64,000 nt of DNA from Actinobacteria bacterium HGW-Actinobacteria-2 (lineage in GTDB: Bacteria > Actinomycetota > Actinomycetes > Propionibacteriales > Propionibacteriaceae), in assembly GCA_002841335.1 (NCBI GenBank), contig PHEY01000005.1, positions 79,393 through 143,392 of the forward strand, written 5' to 3'. Made by a program: the position numbers and the translations under genes. The notes under the pieces are model-generated. The model ran no database searches, was not told where the DNA came from, and was given only the letters and a program-made list of their open reading frames with translations. Positions 7,523 to 16,021 of the stretch are shown here, piece by piece; positions within the stretch are counted from its first letter, which is position 1; each line of letters begins with the position of its first letter.

Positions 7523-9988
7523 ATGCTGACCCGCCGGGAGTACTTGCTGCGCGGCGTCGTGCAAGGAGTCGGGTTCCGTCCACATGTGGCCGTGGTGGCC
7601 GCGCGACACCCGGTCACCGGACTGGTCGGCAACGACGACCGGCAGGTGTTCATCGAAGCCCAGGGCGAGATCGGCGCCCTCGAGGCATTCGTGGCCGACG
7701 TGCTGGCTACCTTGCCGCCGCTGGCGCGGGTGATCGCGGTGAGTTCGCGCGACCTGGACGTCGAGGACGGCGAGAACGCGTTCGCGATCGTGGCCAGTCG
7801 CCGACTGCCCGGCGTGCGCACCCTGATCCCGCCGGACGTGGCCACCTGCGACGACTGCCTGGCCGACATGGCCGATCCGGCGAACCGGCGCTTCGGGTAT
7901 GCCTTCACCACCTGTACCAATTGCGGCCCGCGGCTGACCATCATCGAAGACCTGCCCTACGATCGCCCGGCCACCACGATGAAGGTCTTCGCGATGTGTC
8001 CGGCGTGCGCGGCCGAATACACCGACCCGTCCGACCGCCGCTATCACGCTCAGCCGATCAGCTGTTTCGACTGCGGGCCCACGCTGTGGATTCAGGACGT
8101 CGCGGCCAGTGGTTTCGACACCGACGCTGCGCGCCCTGCCCAACCAGCGGCAGGAAGGGCTGTCGCGAAACCCAGCCCCCGCTGGTTGAGGAGCGGCGAA
8201 GCCGCGTCTCGAAACCACGACGAGATCCGCGCCGAACATGCGGCGGTGATCGTCGAGGCCCGCCGGCGGCTGCGGGCCGGACAGATTCTGGCGGTGAAGG
8301 GTCTGGGCGGTTTCCACCTGATGTGTGACGCCCGCAACCCCGACGCGGTCGGACGGCTGCGGCTACGCAAGCGGCGCTCAGGCAAGCCGTTCGCGGTGAT
8401 GGTCTCCGACGTCGCTGAGGCGTTGGGGTTGGCCGAACTCAGCCCCGATCAGCTCGGCCAACTCACCAACCCGACCCGGCCGATTCTGATCGCGCCGATG
8501 GCGTCCAGCTACGACTTGGCCGACGCAGTGGCCCCCGGCCTCGGCGATGTGGGCGTGATGCTGCCGTACGCCCCGCTGCACACTTTGCTGCTGGAACCGG
8601 GTCTGGCGCTGGTGGCCACCTCCGGCAACTCCAGCGAAGAGCCGCTGTGTTACACCAACGACGACGCGCTGGCCCGACTGGCCGGCTTCGTCGACGCCTT
8701 CCTGCTGCACGACCGCGACATTCACGTGCCGGTCGAGGACTCGGTGATGCTCGCCCTGCCCGGCTCGGACGCGCTGCCGATCCGCCGCTCGCGGGGGCAT
8801 GCGCCACTGCCGGTGCTGCTGCCGACAACCACTCCGTTCCCTGAGGAAGCCACAACACCGGTCGTCCTCGGCGTCGGCGGGGAACTGAAGAACACCTTCG
8901 CGCTGGCCATCGACGACCTGGCGTTCGTTTCGGCGCATGTCGGCGACATGGGGTCGCTGGCCTCGCAGCAGGCGTTCGAGGCCTCGGTGAACCAGCTGCT
9001 CACCATGCAGCGCCGCGAGCCCGACATCGTGGTCTGCGATCTGCATCCCGGCTATGCCACGACCAGCTGGGCCGAGCGCTACGCCGACGCCCACGACGTT
9101 CCGCTACTGCGTGTGCAACACCACTACGCGCACGCGCTGTCGCTGCTGGCCGAGTACGGCATCGCGTCCGGGCCGGTGGTGGTGGCTGCCCTGGACGGCA
9201 CTGGCTACGGCACCGACGGCACCATCTGGGGCGGCGAGATCCTCACCCTCGGCGCGGACGGCACCTCCCCGGCCACCTGGGAGCGCACCTGGCACCTGCC
9301 CACGTTCGCCCTGGTCGGCGGCGATCGGGCGATCCGCTACCCGTGGCGCATCGCCCGCGGTCTGGCGCATTCGTGGGGCCTGGACACCTCGGCCACCCCA
9401 GCCATGACCGAAGCCCCCGACGCGGAGCTTCGCCTCGTGGCGTCCCAACTGGCCTCGGGCAACGGCGTCGTGCAGACCAGTTCGGCCGGACGCCTGTTCG
9501 ACGCCGCCGCGGCCATGCTCGGCCTGTGCCAGGAGGCCACCTACGAGGCGCATGCGGCGATGGCGCTGGAGCGCGCGGCCGCGCAATGGGCACGCCAGCA
9601 GGGCATTGAGATCGACCGCTGGGGAAGCCCCGGCGACGCGGACGCCCAGGCGCAGCTGTCCCGGCTCTGGGTACCGATGAGTGACCCGCGATCAGCCTTC
9701 GGCAAGCTGCTCACTGAGACCGACGCCAGCGTCGGCGAACGCGCCTGGGATTTCCACTTGGGCCTGGCCTCGGCGTTCACCGCGAAGCTCATCGACGCGG
9801 CCCGCGCCGCCGGCACCACCACCATCGGACTCACCGGCGGCGTCGTGGTGAACCGCATCTTCACCGCCGCCCTGCGCGGCTGGCTGGAGGGCGACGGCTA
9901 CACCGTGCTCACCCATCGTGTGGTGCCACCCACCGACGGCGGCCTCAGCCTCGGCCAGGCCTGGGCCGGACGGCTGCTCCATGGCTGA
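7523..9988 (+). CDS. hypF: Carbamoyltransferase HypF
   Basis: This 821-residue protein makes the thiocarbamoyl group that becomes the cyanide ligands of the active-site iron. Domains in order are an acylphosphatase (1-90, with RGVVQGVGFRPHV), two zinc fingers (C109/C112/C131/C134 and C159/C162/C181/C184), a YrdC-like domain starting near 240 (KGLGGFHLMCDA) and a Kae1-like carbamoyltransferase (HHYAHALSLL, and GLTGGVVVN near the end). Residues 197-232 are an insertion relative to E. coli HypF. They are encoded by an inverted pair of dispersed repeats (8111-8216), and the frame stays open. I chose the ATG at 7523 because the acylphosphatase fold begins there. Confidence 0.95.
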   Translation: MLTRREYLLRGVVQGVGFRPHVAVVAARHPVTGLVGNDDRQVFIEAQGEIGALEAFVADVLATLPPLARVIAVSSRDLDVEDGENAFAIVASRRLPGVRTLIPPDVATCDDCLADMADPANRRFGYAFTTCTNCGPRLTIIEDLPYDRPATTMKVFAMCPACAAEYTDPSDRRYHAQPISCFDCGPTLWIQDVAASGFDTDAARPAQPAAGRAVAKPSPRWLRSGEAASRNHDEIRAEHAAVIVEARRRLRAGQILAVKGLGGFHLMCDARNPDAVGRLRLRKRRSGKPFAVMVSDVAEALGLAELSPDQLGQLTNPTRPILIAPMASSYDLADAVAPGLGDVGVMLPYAPLHTLLLEPGLALVATSGNSSEEPLCYTNDDALARLAGFVDAFLLHDRDIHVPVEDSVMLALPGSDALPIRRSRGHAPLPVLLPTTTPFPEEATTPVVLGVGGELKNTFALAIDDLAFVSAHVGDMGSLASQQAFEASVNQLLTMQRREPDIVVCDLHPGYATTSWAERYADAHDVPLLRVQHHYAHALSLLAEYGIASGPVVVAALDGTGYGTDGTIWGGEILTLGADGTSPATWERTWHLPTFALVGGDRAIRYPWRIARGLAHSWGLDTSATPAMTEAPDAELRLVASQLASGNGVVQTSSAGRLFDAAAAMLGLCQEATYEAHAAMALERAAAQWARQQGIEIDRWGSPGDADAQAQLSRLWVPMSDPRSAFGKLLTETDASVGERAWDFHLGLASAFTAKLIDAARAAGTTTIGLTGGVVVNRIFTAALRGWLEGDGYTVLTHRVVPPTDGGLSLGQAWAGRLLHG
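8111..8216. repeat. REP-type doublet inserted in frame within hypF
   Basis: The first copy (8111-8150) runs from GGTTTCGACACC to CCAACCAGCGG. The second (8179-8216) runs the other way from CCGCTGGTTGAGG to GTCTCGAAACC. The same repeat occurs between genes at 42237-42276 and around 48431-48533. Here it encodes HypF residues 197-232, between the zinc fingers and the YrdC domain. Confidence 0.8.
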
Positions 9989-10033
9989 ACCGACCCCCGT
10001 GAACCGGACGGGCGCCTGCGGGCAATAACGGTC

Positions 10034-10561
10034 GTGAGCACCCCCAACCTGGTAGCCGATCTCTTCGACGCACACGCCGCGGAGCTCTACCGCTACCTCG
10101 CCAGACGCGCTGGACACACGGCGGCCGAGGAGGTCTTGTCACAGACCTTCCTGGCCGCGGTGGAACAGCAGCAACGCTTCGACCCGAACCGCGCCAGCGC
10201 TCGCGCCTGGCTGTACGGGATCGCGGTGAACCTGCTGCGTCACCACTACCGCAGCGAAACCCGAAAGTGGCAGGCCTACGCCCGGTTCCCGCTGGAACTG
10301 GTCGAGGACACCGCGGACGTGGCCGCCAGCCGCGCCGATGCCACCGCCGTCCAACGCAGCCTGGCCCGGCCGATCGCCGAACTCAACGAAGCCGACCGAG
10401 ATGTGCTGCTGCTGTATGCGTGGGCGGACCTGTCCTACGCCGAAATCGCAGCCGCTTTGCACGTCCCCGTCGGCACGGTGCGCTCACGCCTTCACCGAGT
10501 GCGGACCCAACTCAAGGCCGCCCTCGCCGCCGACCATCCCCTTGAGGAGAGCGTGTCATGA
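10034..10561 (+). CDS. ECF-type RNA polymerase sigma factor
   Basis: This 175-residue protein has sigma region 2 in residues ~7-75 (DLFDAHAAELYRYLARRAG, and later RAWLYGIAVNLLRHHYR). Region 4 is at ~115-165, with an LSYAEIAAALHVPVGTVRSRL helix-turn-helix. It has no extra C-terminal domain. The start is a GTG 45 bp after hypF, and the stop overlaps the next gene by 4 bp. The downstream membrane protein is probably its regulator or its co-expressed target. Any link to hydrogenase control is only positional. Confidence 0.9.
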   Translation: MSTPNLVADLFDAHAAELYRYLARRAGHTAAEEVLSQTFLAAVEQQQRFDPNRASARAWLYGIAVNLLRHHYRSETRKWQAYARFPLELVEDTADVAASRADATAVQRSLARPIAELNEADRDVLLLYAWADLSYAEIAAALHVPVGTVRSRLHRVRTQLKAALAADHPLEESVS

Positions 10562-11595
10562 CTCAACTCGAAGACGATCTCGATCTGGAGATCCTGCGTT
10601 CGATCAACGCCGACGTCGTCGCCGACGCCGATGCCCTGGCCCGCGTCCGCAAGCTCGTGGCCGCAACTCCGCCTCGGCGGACCGTCAGCACTTGGCCGAA
10701 GTTGGTTGCGGTCGCCGTGGCTGCGCTCGCCGTCGGGGTGGGGGTGGCAATGGTGGTGCCGAGGTTCACCGGCCCTGCTGCCCCGAGCCCGACGTCCTCC
10801 CAGACGGTGGCGACCTTCACTGCCGCGGCCGCGTCGGCCAACCTGTTGCGCACTCCGCTGGGGCCCACCGCAGGCCAGTACCGCAAGGTAGTGGCCCGTG
10901 ATATCTCCAGCGGCGGCCAGGTCGTCGTCATCAGGGACGACGGCACAGCCACCCCCGTCGACCATCCCTTCCGCATTCACAGCACCGTCACGACCTGGGT
11001 CCCCGGCGATCCGACCCGCCTCTGGGTGCGGACGATGTCAACCACCTTGGAGCCGGTGGATGATGCCGCCCGGCGCTACCAAAAGGCACATCCCGACACC
11101 ATGGGGACCACCACCACCGAGCCCGTACGAGCAGCCAATGGCGACTTCAACGCAGCTGAGCCCGCGGAGGACGGCTGGCTCAACCCGTCCCAGGAGTTCC
11201 TCAACACGCTCCCTCGTGATCCGGCCAAGCTGCTGGAGTCGGCCCGAGCCTGGAACACCGCGCACTACATCACCAACGACCCGCAGAGCGTGCTGGAGGT
11301 GCTGGCTCGGCCACTCGCCGACAACTGGATTGAGGACGCCGAACTGCGGGCAGCGCTGTTCACCGCAATCGGCCAGATCGACGGCGTCCAACTGACCCCG
11401 GACGCCACCATCGCCGACCAGCGAGGCACCCTGTTGACCGGGTTGAGCCAGACGATCCCGGAACTGCGCACCGAGGTGCTGTTCGATCCGACCGACTACC
11501 GACTCCTGGCCTGGCGCTTCGTGAACGACCGCGAGGGCTCCGTCACCACGAGTGAAACCTCTTTTTCCAGCACCGTGGTTGACTCAGCCCCGTAG
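10558..11595 (+). CDS. CU044_5270-family membrane protein, sigma-factor partner
   Basis: This 345-residue protein has a cytoplasmic N-terminus of about 45 residues, one membrane segment (VAVAVAALAVGVGVAMVV, ~50-68) and an extracytoplasmic domain. The pattern matches the CU044_5270 family commonly encoded right after ECF sigma factors in actinobacteria. It overlaps the sigma gene by 4 bp (ATGA). An anti-sigma role is plausible from topology and context. I see no ZAS zinc motif, so that remains inference. Confidence 0.7.
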   Translation: MTQLEDDLDLEILRSINADVVADADALARVRKLVAATPPRRTVSTWPKLVAVAVAALAVGVGVAMVVPRFTGPAAPSPTSSQTVATFTAAAASANLLRTPLGPTAGQYRKVVARDISSGGQVVVIRDDGTATPVDHPFRIHSTVTTWVPGDPTRLWVRTMSTTLEPVDDAARRYQKAHPDTMGTTTTEPVRAANGDFNAAEPAEDGWLNPSQEFLNTLPRDPAKLLESARAWNTAHYITNDPQSVLEVLARPLADNWIEDAELRAALFTAIGQIDGVQLTPDATIADQRGTLLTGLSQTIPELRTEVLFDPTDYRLLAWRFVNDREGSVTTSETSFSSTVVDSAP

Positions 11596-11605
11596 TCTCT
11601 TGACC

Positions 11606-11641
11606 AGTGAGGCGGTGATCTGAGGGGTTCGCCGCCTCACT
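11606..11641. terminator. Bidirectional terminator hairpin
   Basis: AGTGAGGCGG (11606-11615) pairs perfectly with CCGCCTCACT (11632-11641). It lies between the convergent CU044-type gene and the pentapeptide-repeat gene, overlapping the latter's stop codon. Confidence 0.7.
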
Positions 11642-12314
11642 CCACGGTCACACCGAGGCGCCCGGCCAGGATCGGCGCGAGGTCGAACAGCTGATCGGTG
11701 GAGATGGTGACTCCCCGCAGCCCTTCCACTCCGGAGACGTCGGCGAAGGTCGCGCCGCGCAGATCGACAGCTTCGAGCCGGGAGTGCGCCAACTCCAGTC
11801 GATTGATCCGACAGCCGCTCAACGAGACTCGCTTGGCCTTGGCCCGCATCAGGTCGAGGTCTTCGATCACGCAATCAGCGAAGACCACGTCGGCGGCGTC
11901 GACGTCGCGCAGGTTGACGTAGCCCAGCTTGCAACCGGTGAACGCCACCCGACGCAGGTTGGCCTGATGCAACTCCAACGAGCCGAGACGACTGTTGGCC
12001 ACGACCACATCGCGCCATCCCGATTCCGGTGCCGACAGCGCGACCACGTCCAGCTGGCTCAGCCGCGATTCGGAGAACGACGAGGCCCTGACTCGCCAGC
12101 GCTGGATGGTCAGGTCGCGGACGCTGGAGGCGTCCAGGCGGCGACGTCCGTCCCAGTGGACCTCGTCAAAGCTCCCGTCGACAAACTCGACGGCTTCCAG
12201 ATCGTCACCGTCGGTGGCGGCGAACTCGTCGGCGTCGATGGCGCGCAACTCCCCGAGCTTCACCACCCCCAGCTTGGGTGCCGCAGTGACCGGACGGTGG
12301 GAACCAGAGACCAT
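11637..12314 (-). CDS. Pentapeptide-repeat protein
   Basis: This 225-residue protein has no signal peptide. From about residue 90 to 190 it shows repeating A(D/N)LxxV/F blocks with a five-residue period (for example ANLRRVAFTGCKLGYVNLRD and AHSRLEAVDLRGATF). These predict a right-handed quadrilateral beta helix. Such proteins have diverse roles, including DNA mimicry and gyrase protection, and nothing here selects one. The last ~30 residues (GLRGVTISTDQLFDLAPILA) are a cap typical of the family. It is convergent with the sigma-factor operon. Confidence 0.85.
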   Translation of the reverse strand: MVSGSHRPVTAAPKLGVVKLGELRAIDADEFAATDGDDLEAVEFVDGSFDEVHWDGRRRLDASSVRDLTIQRWRVRASSFSESRLSQLDVVALSAPESGWRDVVVANSRLGSLELHQANLRRVAFTGCKLGYVNLRDVDAADVVFADCVIEDLDLMRAKAKRVSLSGCRINRLELAHSRLEAVDLRGATFADVSGVEGLRGVTISTDQLFDLAPILAGRLGVTVE

Positions 12315-12358
12315 GACCGCACCCTAGTGGCGGCGTCCGACAGCCTCGATCGGGGCGG

Positions 12359-12637
12359 TCAGGCCGTACACACCCCATCCTCGTAGTGGAAATGGGGCAT
12401 CGCCGCAGATGTGAAGCGGCCGATGAAGGCAGCGTCGATCACCTTGGTCGGTTTCGGCGTGAACAGCCCTCGGGCCACGGCCCAGTCGTACGCGCCAACT
12501 CCTACCGGGTACTCGGTCAGCACTCCCGATAGACCGAGTTCTGCGACCCATTGGTCGGCTTGGTCCAGGGAGTTGAACACACCGGAAGGGAAGGTCGCCC
12601 CGGGTGCGACGAACACCCACACTGTCGACTCAGCCAT
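12359..12637 (-). CDS. Small DUF7710-type protein
   Basis: This 92-residue soluble protein contains WVFVAPGATFPSGVFNSLDQADQWV at 7-31, followed by a VGAYDWAVARGLF segment. This is the pattern of the DUF7710 family, whose function is unknown. The sequence ends with HFHYEDGVCTA. It stands alone between the pentapeptide gene and hypE. The strong codon bias and recognisable family support a real gene. Confidence 0.75.
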   Translation of the reverse strand: MAESTVWVFVAPGATFPSGVFNSLDQADQWVAELGLSGVLTEYPVGVGAYDWAVARGLFTPKPTKVIDAAFIGRFTSAAMPHFHYEDGVCTA

Positions 12638-12676
12638 GGTCCTCCCCTCGTCGTTGAACGCTGGAGCTAGCTCAGT

Positions 12677-13780
12677 TCAGCAGATGCGCGGCAGCGGGTC
12701 GCCGACCAGCATGTCGACCATGCGGGTGCCGCCGAAGCCGGTCACCAGCACCACCGAGGACGCCGGTTCGAGCACGATCCGGCCCACCAGACCGGCCTCT
12801 TCGCCACCGGGAAGTGCCTGCACTGCGGCCAGCGCGGCTTCGGCCTCGTCGGCGGGGACGATGGCCACGAAGGTGCCCTCGTTGGCTACGTACAGCGGGT
12901 CGATGCCGAGCATGTCGCAGGCGCCGCGGGTCATGTCGTGGACGCGAATCGCCTCGTCCTCGACCACCACGCCCAGTCCGGTGGCCTGAGCGAGTTCGTT
13001 GAGGACAGTGCCCAGCCCGCCACGGGTGGCGTCACGCATCCAGCGGGTGTTCGGGGCCGCTTCGAGCAGCGCGGCCACCATGTGGTTCACCGCGCGGGTG
13101 TCGGACTCGATCGGGGCGTCGATAGCCAGATCGCCGCGGGCCATCATCACCGCCATACCGTGATCGGCGATCGCGCCCGACAGCAGAATCTTGTCCCCGC
13201 GCTGCACCTGCGCGGCACCGAGCTTGCGTCCGGCCGGGACGATGCCCACCCCGGCGGTGGTGATGAACAACTGATCGGCCGCACCGCGGGCGACCACCTT
13301 GGTGTCGCCGGTGATGATCCGCACTCCTGCGGCTTCGGCAGCGGCCCGCATGGCCGCCACTTCGCGCCGCAGCACCTCGACGCTGAGCCCTTCTTCGATC
13401 ACGAAGGCAGCCGAGATGGCGGTCGGTACCGCGCCGGAAACGGCCAGGTCGTTGACCGTTCCGTTGACGGCGAGCTCGCCGATCGAGCCGCCCGGGAACT
13501 GGATCGGCGAGACCACGTAGGAATCGGTCGACATGGCCAAACGGGCGCCGTCAACCAGTTCGGGCAGGCTCACCACGCCGGCGTCGCCCATCTCGGCCAG
13601 CACGTCGTTGCCGTAGCCGTCGAGGAAGACCGAGTCGACCAGGGCCGCGGACGCCTTGCCGCCGGCTCCGTGGGCCAAGGTGACGTGATCGTCGGTGAAA
13701 CGCGGGCGCCGGGAGCGCACCTGCCCGATGCGGGAGTTGACCTCGGCCTCGTTGTCGTTGAGCCGATTCTTCGGTTCCAT
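12677..13780 (-). CDS. hypE: Hydrogenase maturation dehydratase HypE
   Basis: This 367-residue PurM-like ATPase dehydrates the HypF-delivered thiocarboxamide to a thiocyanate on its C-terminal cysteine. The sequence ends exactly in GDPLPRIC, the essential PRIC tail. An AHGAGGKASAAL motif near residue 37 and GDTKVV near 158 mark the ATP-binding fold. It is divergent from hypCD across a 105-bp spacer, so the two units could share control signals. The first ~25 residues vary in the family, so the exact start is less certain. Confidence 0.96.
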   Translation of the reverse strand: MEPKNRLNDNEAEVNSRIGQVRSRRPRFTDDHVTLAHGAGGKASAALVDSVFLDGYGNDVLAEMGDAGVVSLPELVDGARLAMSTDSYVVSPIQFPGGSIGELAVNGTVNDLAVSGAVPTAISAAFVIEEGLSVEVLRREVAAMRAAAEAAGVRIITGDTKVVARGAADQLFITTAGVGIVPAGRKLGAAQVQRGDKILLSGAIADHGMAVMMARGDLAIDAPIESDTRAVNHMVAALLEAAPNTRWMRDATRGGLGTVLNELAQATGLGVVVEDEAIRVHDMTRGACDMLGIDPLYVANEGTFVAIVPADEAEAALAAVQALPGGEEAGLVGRIVLEPASSVVLVTGFGGTRMVDMLVGDPLPRIC

Positions 13781-13885
13781 CTGCGCTCCGCTCGCTTGTT
13801 CGACGGGGTCTTGGCTAGCGCAAACCCCATCTCAGAGGTGATGATAGCCGGGCACCGGCAGTAGCCGGACGAGCAAGGAGAGCGT

Positions 13886-14161
13886 ATGTGCCTGGGTGTT
13901 CCCGCTGAGGTGGTGGCCATTCCTGATCCGGAGGTGCCACGAGCGCGGGTGGCGATCAGCGGCGTTGAGCGCGTGGTGGCCACCGACCTGCTTCTGGACG
14001 AAGGCCTGACCGTCGGCGACTGGGTGCTGGTGCACGTCGGTTTCGCGTTGAGCAAGATCGACGCCGACGAGGCCGCGATGACCCTCGACCAGATCAAGCG
14101 GCTGGGCAACAACACGTTCGAGGACGAGCTGGCGTCGTTCAAGAGTTCGGCGATCGAATGA
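13886..14161 (+). CDS. hypC: Hydrogenase assembly chaperone HypC
   Basis: This 91-residue protein starts with MCLGVP. The N-terminal Cys2 coordinates the Fe(CN)2CO unit that HypC carries between HypD and the large subunit. A clear AAGGAG ribosome site precedes the ATG. The stop overlaps the hypD start by 4 bp, fitting the obligate HypC-HypD complex. Length and the VLVHVGFALSKID core are normal. Confidence 0.97.
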   Translation: MCLGVPAEVVAIPDPEVPRARVAISGVERVVATDLLLDEGLTVGDWVLVHVGFALSKIDADEAAMTLDQIKRLGNNTFEDELASFKSSAIE

Positions 14162-15309
14162 AGTACGTCGACGAGTACCGCGACCCCGAGGCGGCCAAGG
14201 CGCTGCTGAAGACCATCGAGGCCCAAGCCGCCAAGCTGGACCGTCCGATCGCGGTGATGGAGATCTGCGGCGGCCACACCCACACCATCTACCGCCACGG
14301 GCTGGAGCATCTGCTGCCCGAGAGCATCGAGTTGATCCACGGCCCCGGCTGCCCGGTGTGCGTGATCCCGATGGGCCGGGTGGACGACGCGATGTGGCTG
14401 GCCACCCAACCCAACGTGATCCTGACCACTTTCGGCGACATGATGCGCGTGCCCGGATCGAAGGGCCAGTCGCTGCTCGACGTGCGCGCCGACGGCTCCG
14501 ACGTCCGCTTCGTCTACTCCCCGCTCGATGCGCTGACCATCGCCAAGGACAACCCCGACAAGGAGGTGGTCTTCTTCGCCGTCGGCTTCGAGACCACCGC
14601 ACCGTCGACCGCGGTGACCTTGGAGCGGGCTCGGCTGGAGAACATCACCAACTTCTCCGTCTTCAGCAACCACGTGACCATCGAGCCGCCGCTGCGGGCG
14701 ATCGTCAACGGCGGCGAGACCCGCGTCGACGCCTTCATCGGGCCCGGCCATGTGGCCACCGTGGTGGGCACTGATGCGTTCGAGTTCCTGCCGCGGGAGT
14801 TCAATCTGCCGGTGGTGGTGACCGGCTTCGAGCCGCTCGACATCCTGCAGGCTGTCGCGATGATCTTGAACCAGTTCGTCTCCGGCGAGGTGGCCGCGGG
14901 CAAGGCGTCAGTGGGTAATCAGTACGCCCGCGTCGTCCGTCCGGCCGGCAACACGGCGGCGTTGACCCTGATGGGACGCACGTTGGCGCTGCGTAACACC
15001 TTCGAGTGGCGCGGCCTGGGCTGGATCGAGAACTCCGGCCTCGGCGTCTCGCCCGACTACGCCGCGTGGGATGCCGAAGCCAAGTTCGCCGTTCCCGGCG
15101 AGCGGGTGGCCGATCCGCCGGCGTGCGAATGCGGCTCGGTACTCACCGGCAAGCTCAAGCCGTGGCAGTGCCGGGTCTTCGGCACCGCGTGCACTCCCGA
15201 CACCCCGATCGGCACCTGCATGGTGTCTCCGGAAGGTGCCTGCGCGGCGTACTACAACTTCGGCCGGATCGACCGCGACATGGCCCACTCGGTCGTGATT
15301 CAGGACTGA
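14158..15309 (+). CDS. hypD: Hydrogenase maturation Fe-S protein HypD
   Basis: This 383-residue protein is the scaffold on which the Fe(CN)2CO moiety is built. Conserved motifs are EICGGHTHTIY (~38-48), the GPGCPVCVIP loop with two redox cysteines (~62-71), FFAVGFETTAPS, and a C-terminal [4Fe-4S] set (ACECGSVLTGKLKPWQC, then FGTACTPDTPIGTCMVSPEG). All expected cysteines are present. With hypA, B, C, E and F also in the window, the maturation set is complete. Confidence 0.97.
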   Translation: MKYVDEYRDPEAAKALLKTIEAQAAKLDRPIAVMEICGGHTHTIYRHGLEHLLPESIELIHGPGCPVCVIPMGRVDDAMWLATQPNVILTTFGDMMRVPGSKGQSLLDVRADGSDVRFVYSPLDALTIAKDNPDKEVVFFAVGFETTAPSTAVTLERARLENITNFSVFSNHVTIEPPLRAIVNGGETRVDAFIGPGHVATVVGTDAFEFLPREFNLPVVVTGFEPLDILQAVAMILNQFVSGEVAAGKASVGNQYARVVRPAGNTAALTLMGRTLALRNTFEWRGLGWIENSGLGVSPDYAAWDAEAKFAVPGERVADPPACECGSVLTGKLKPWQCRVFGTACTPDTPIGTCMVSPEGACAAYYNFGRIDRDMAHSVVIQD

Positions 15310-15312
15310 GCC

Positions 15313-15347
15313 CACTCGCTGGTTGAGCAGGCCGCCCAGCGGGAGTG
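15313..15347. terminator. Hairpin between hypD and the response regulator
   Basis: CACTCGCTGG (15313-15322) pairs with CCAGC-GG-GAGTG (15336-15347), with two bases bulged. The left arm continues as GCTGGTTGAGCAGGCCG, the start of the dispersed repeat also found in hypF. A partial repeat copy may therefore serve as the terminator between these convergent genes. Confidence 0.5.
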
Positions 15348-15349
15348 CT

Positions 15350-16021
15350 TCAGCTGCCGTTGAGGTAGGCCAGCACCGCACGGACGCGGCGATTCTCCTC
15401 GTCAGGGCCGAGATCGAGCTTGGCGAAGACGTTCGCGACATGCTTGGCCACTGCGGCCGGGGTGATCACCAGGGCCTCGGCGATCTGGGAGTTGGACGAG
15501 CCGTCGGCCATCAGCGAGAGCACCTCGTGTTCGCGCGGGGTGAGCCGTCCGAGTTTCGAGTCGCCGCGGCGAGACTGCAGCAACGAACGGACGACCTCCG
15601 GGTCGATCACCAGCCCGCCGCCGGCCACCACCTGCAGCGAGTTCATGAAATCGGCCACCCGTCCGACCCGCTCCTTGAGCAGGTAGCCGGTGCCTGGCGC
15701 CTGCGGCTGGGCGGCCGCGTCCAGCAGGGCTGAGGCGTAGGCCGGGGCGACGTACTGGCTGAGCACCATGATCGGCAGGTTCGGATGCCGCCGCCGAATC
15801 TCCACCGCGGCGCGCAGCCCGTCATCGGTCATCCCCGGCGGCATCCGGACGTCGGTGAGCACCACATCGGGCAACGCGCCCTGAGCGGCCAGGCTTTCGA
15901 CGGCCGCCACCAACCCCGGAGCATCATCGGCTTCGGCGACGACCTCGTGGCCGGCCCGCTCCAACAGGCCGATCAGTCCGGCGCGCAGCAGCGCGGCATC
16001 GTCAGCGAGCGCGAGTCTCAT
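15350..16021 (-). CDS. LuxR/NarL-type response regulator
   Basis: This 223-residue regulator has a receiver domain at 1-125. Phosphorylation acidic pocket residues are in LADDAA, and the acceptor Asp is in VVLTDVRMPP. The C-terminal LuxR helix-turn-helix is at ~160-220 (LTPREHEVLSLMADGSSNSQIAEAL). The start overlaps the 3' end of the histidine kinase gene by 20 bp. With the kinase and the two ABC genes upstream it forms a four-gene unit. The likely role is control of that ABC transporter in response to a membrane or envelope signal. Confidence 0.92.
   Translation of the reverse strand: MRLALADDAALLRAGLIGLLERAGHEVVAEADDAPGLVAAVESLAAQGALPDVVLTDVRMPPGMTDDGLRAAVEIRRRHPNLPIMVLSQYVAPAYASALLDAAAQPQAPGTGYLLKERVGRVADFMNSLQVVAGGGLVIDPEVVRSLLQSRRGDSKLGRLTPREHEVLSLMADGSSNSQIAEALVITPAAVAKHVANVFAKLDLGPDEENRRVRAVLAYLNGS

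Noticed and set aside
7344..7583. 80-residue N-terminal extension of hypA copy 2
   Set aside because: The MHE nickel-binding N-terminus must be at the start of HypA, and the extension covers the dyad element in the spacer.
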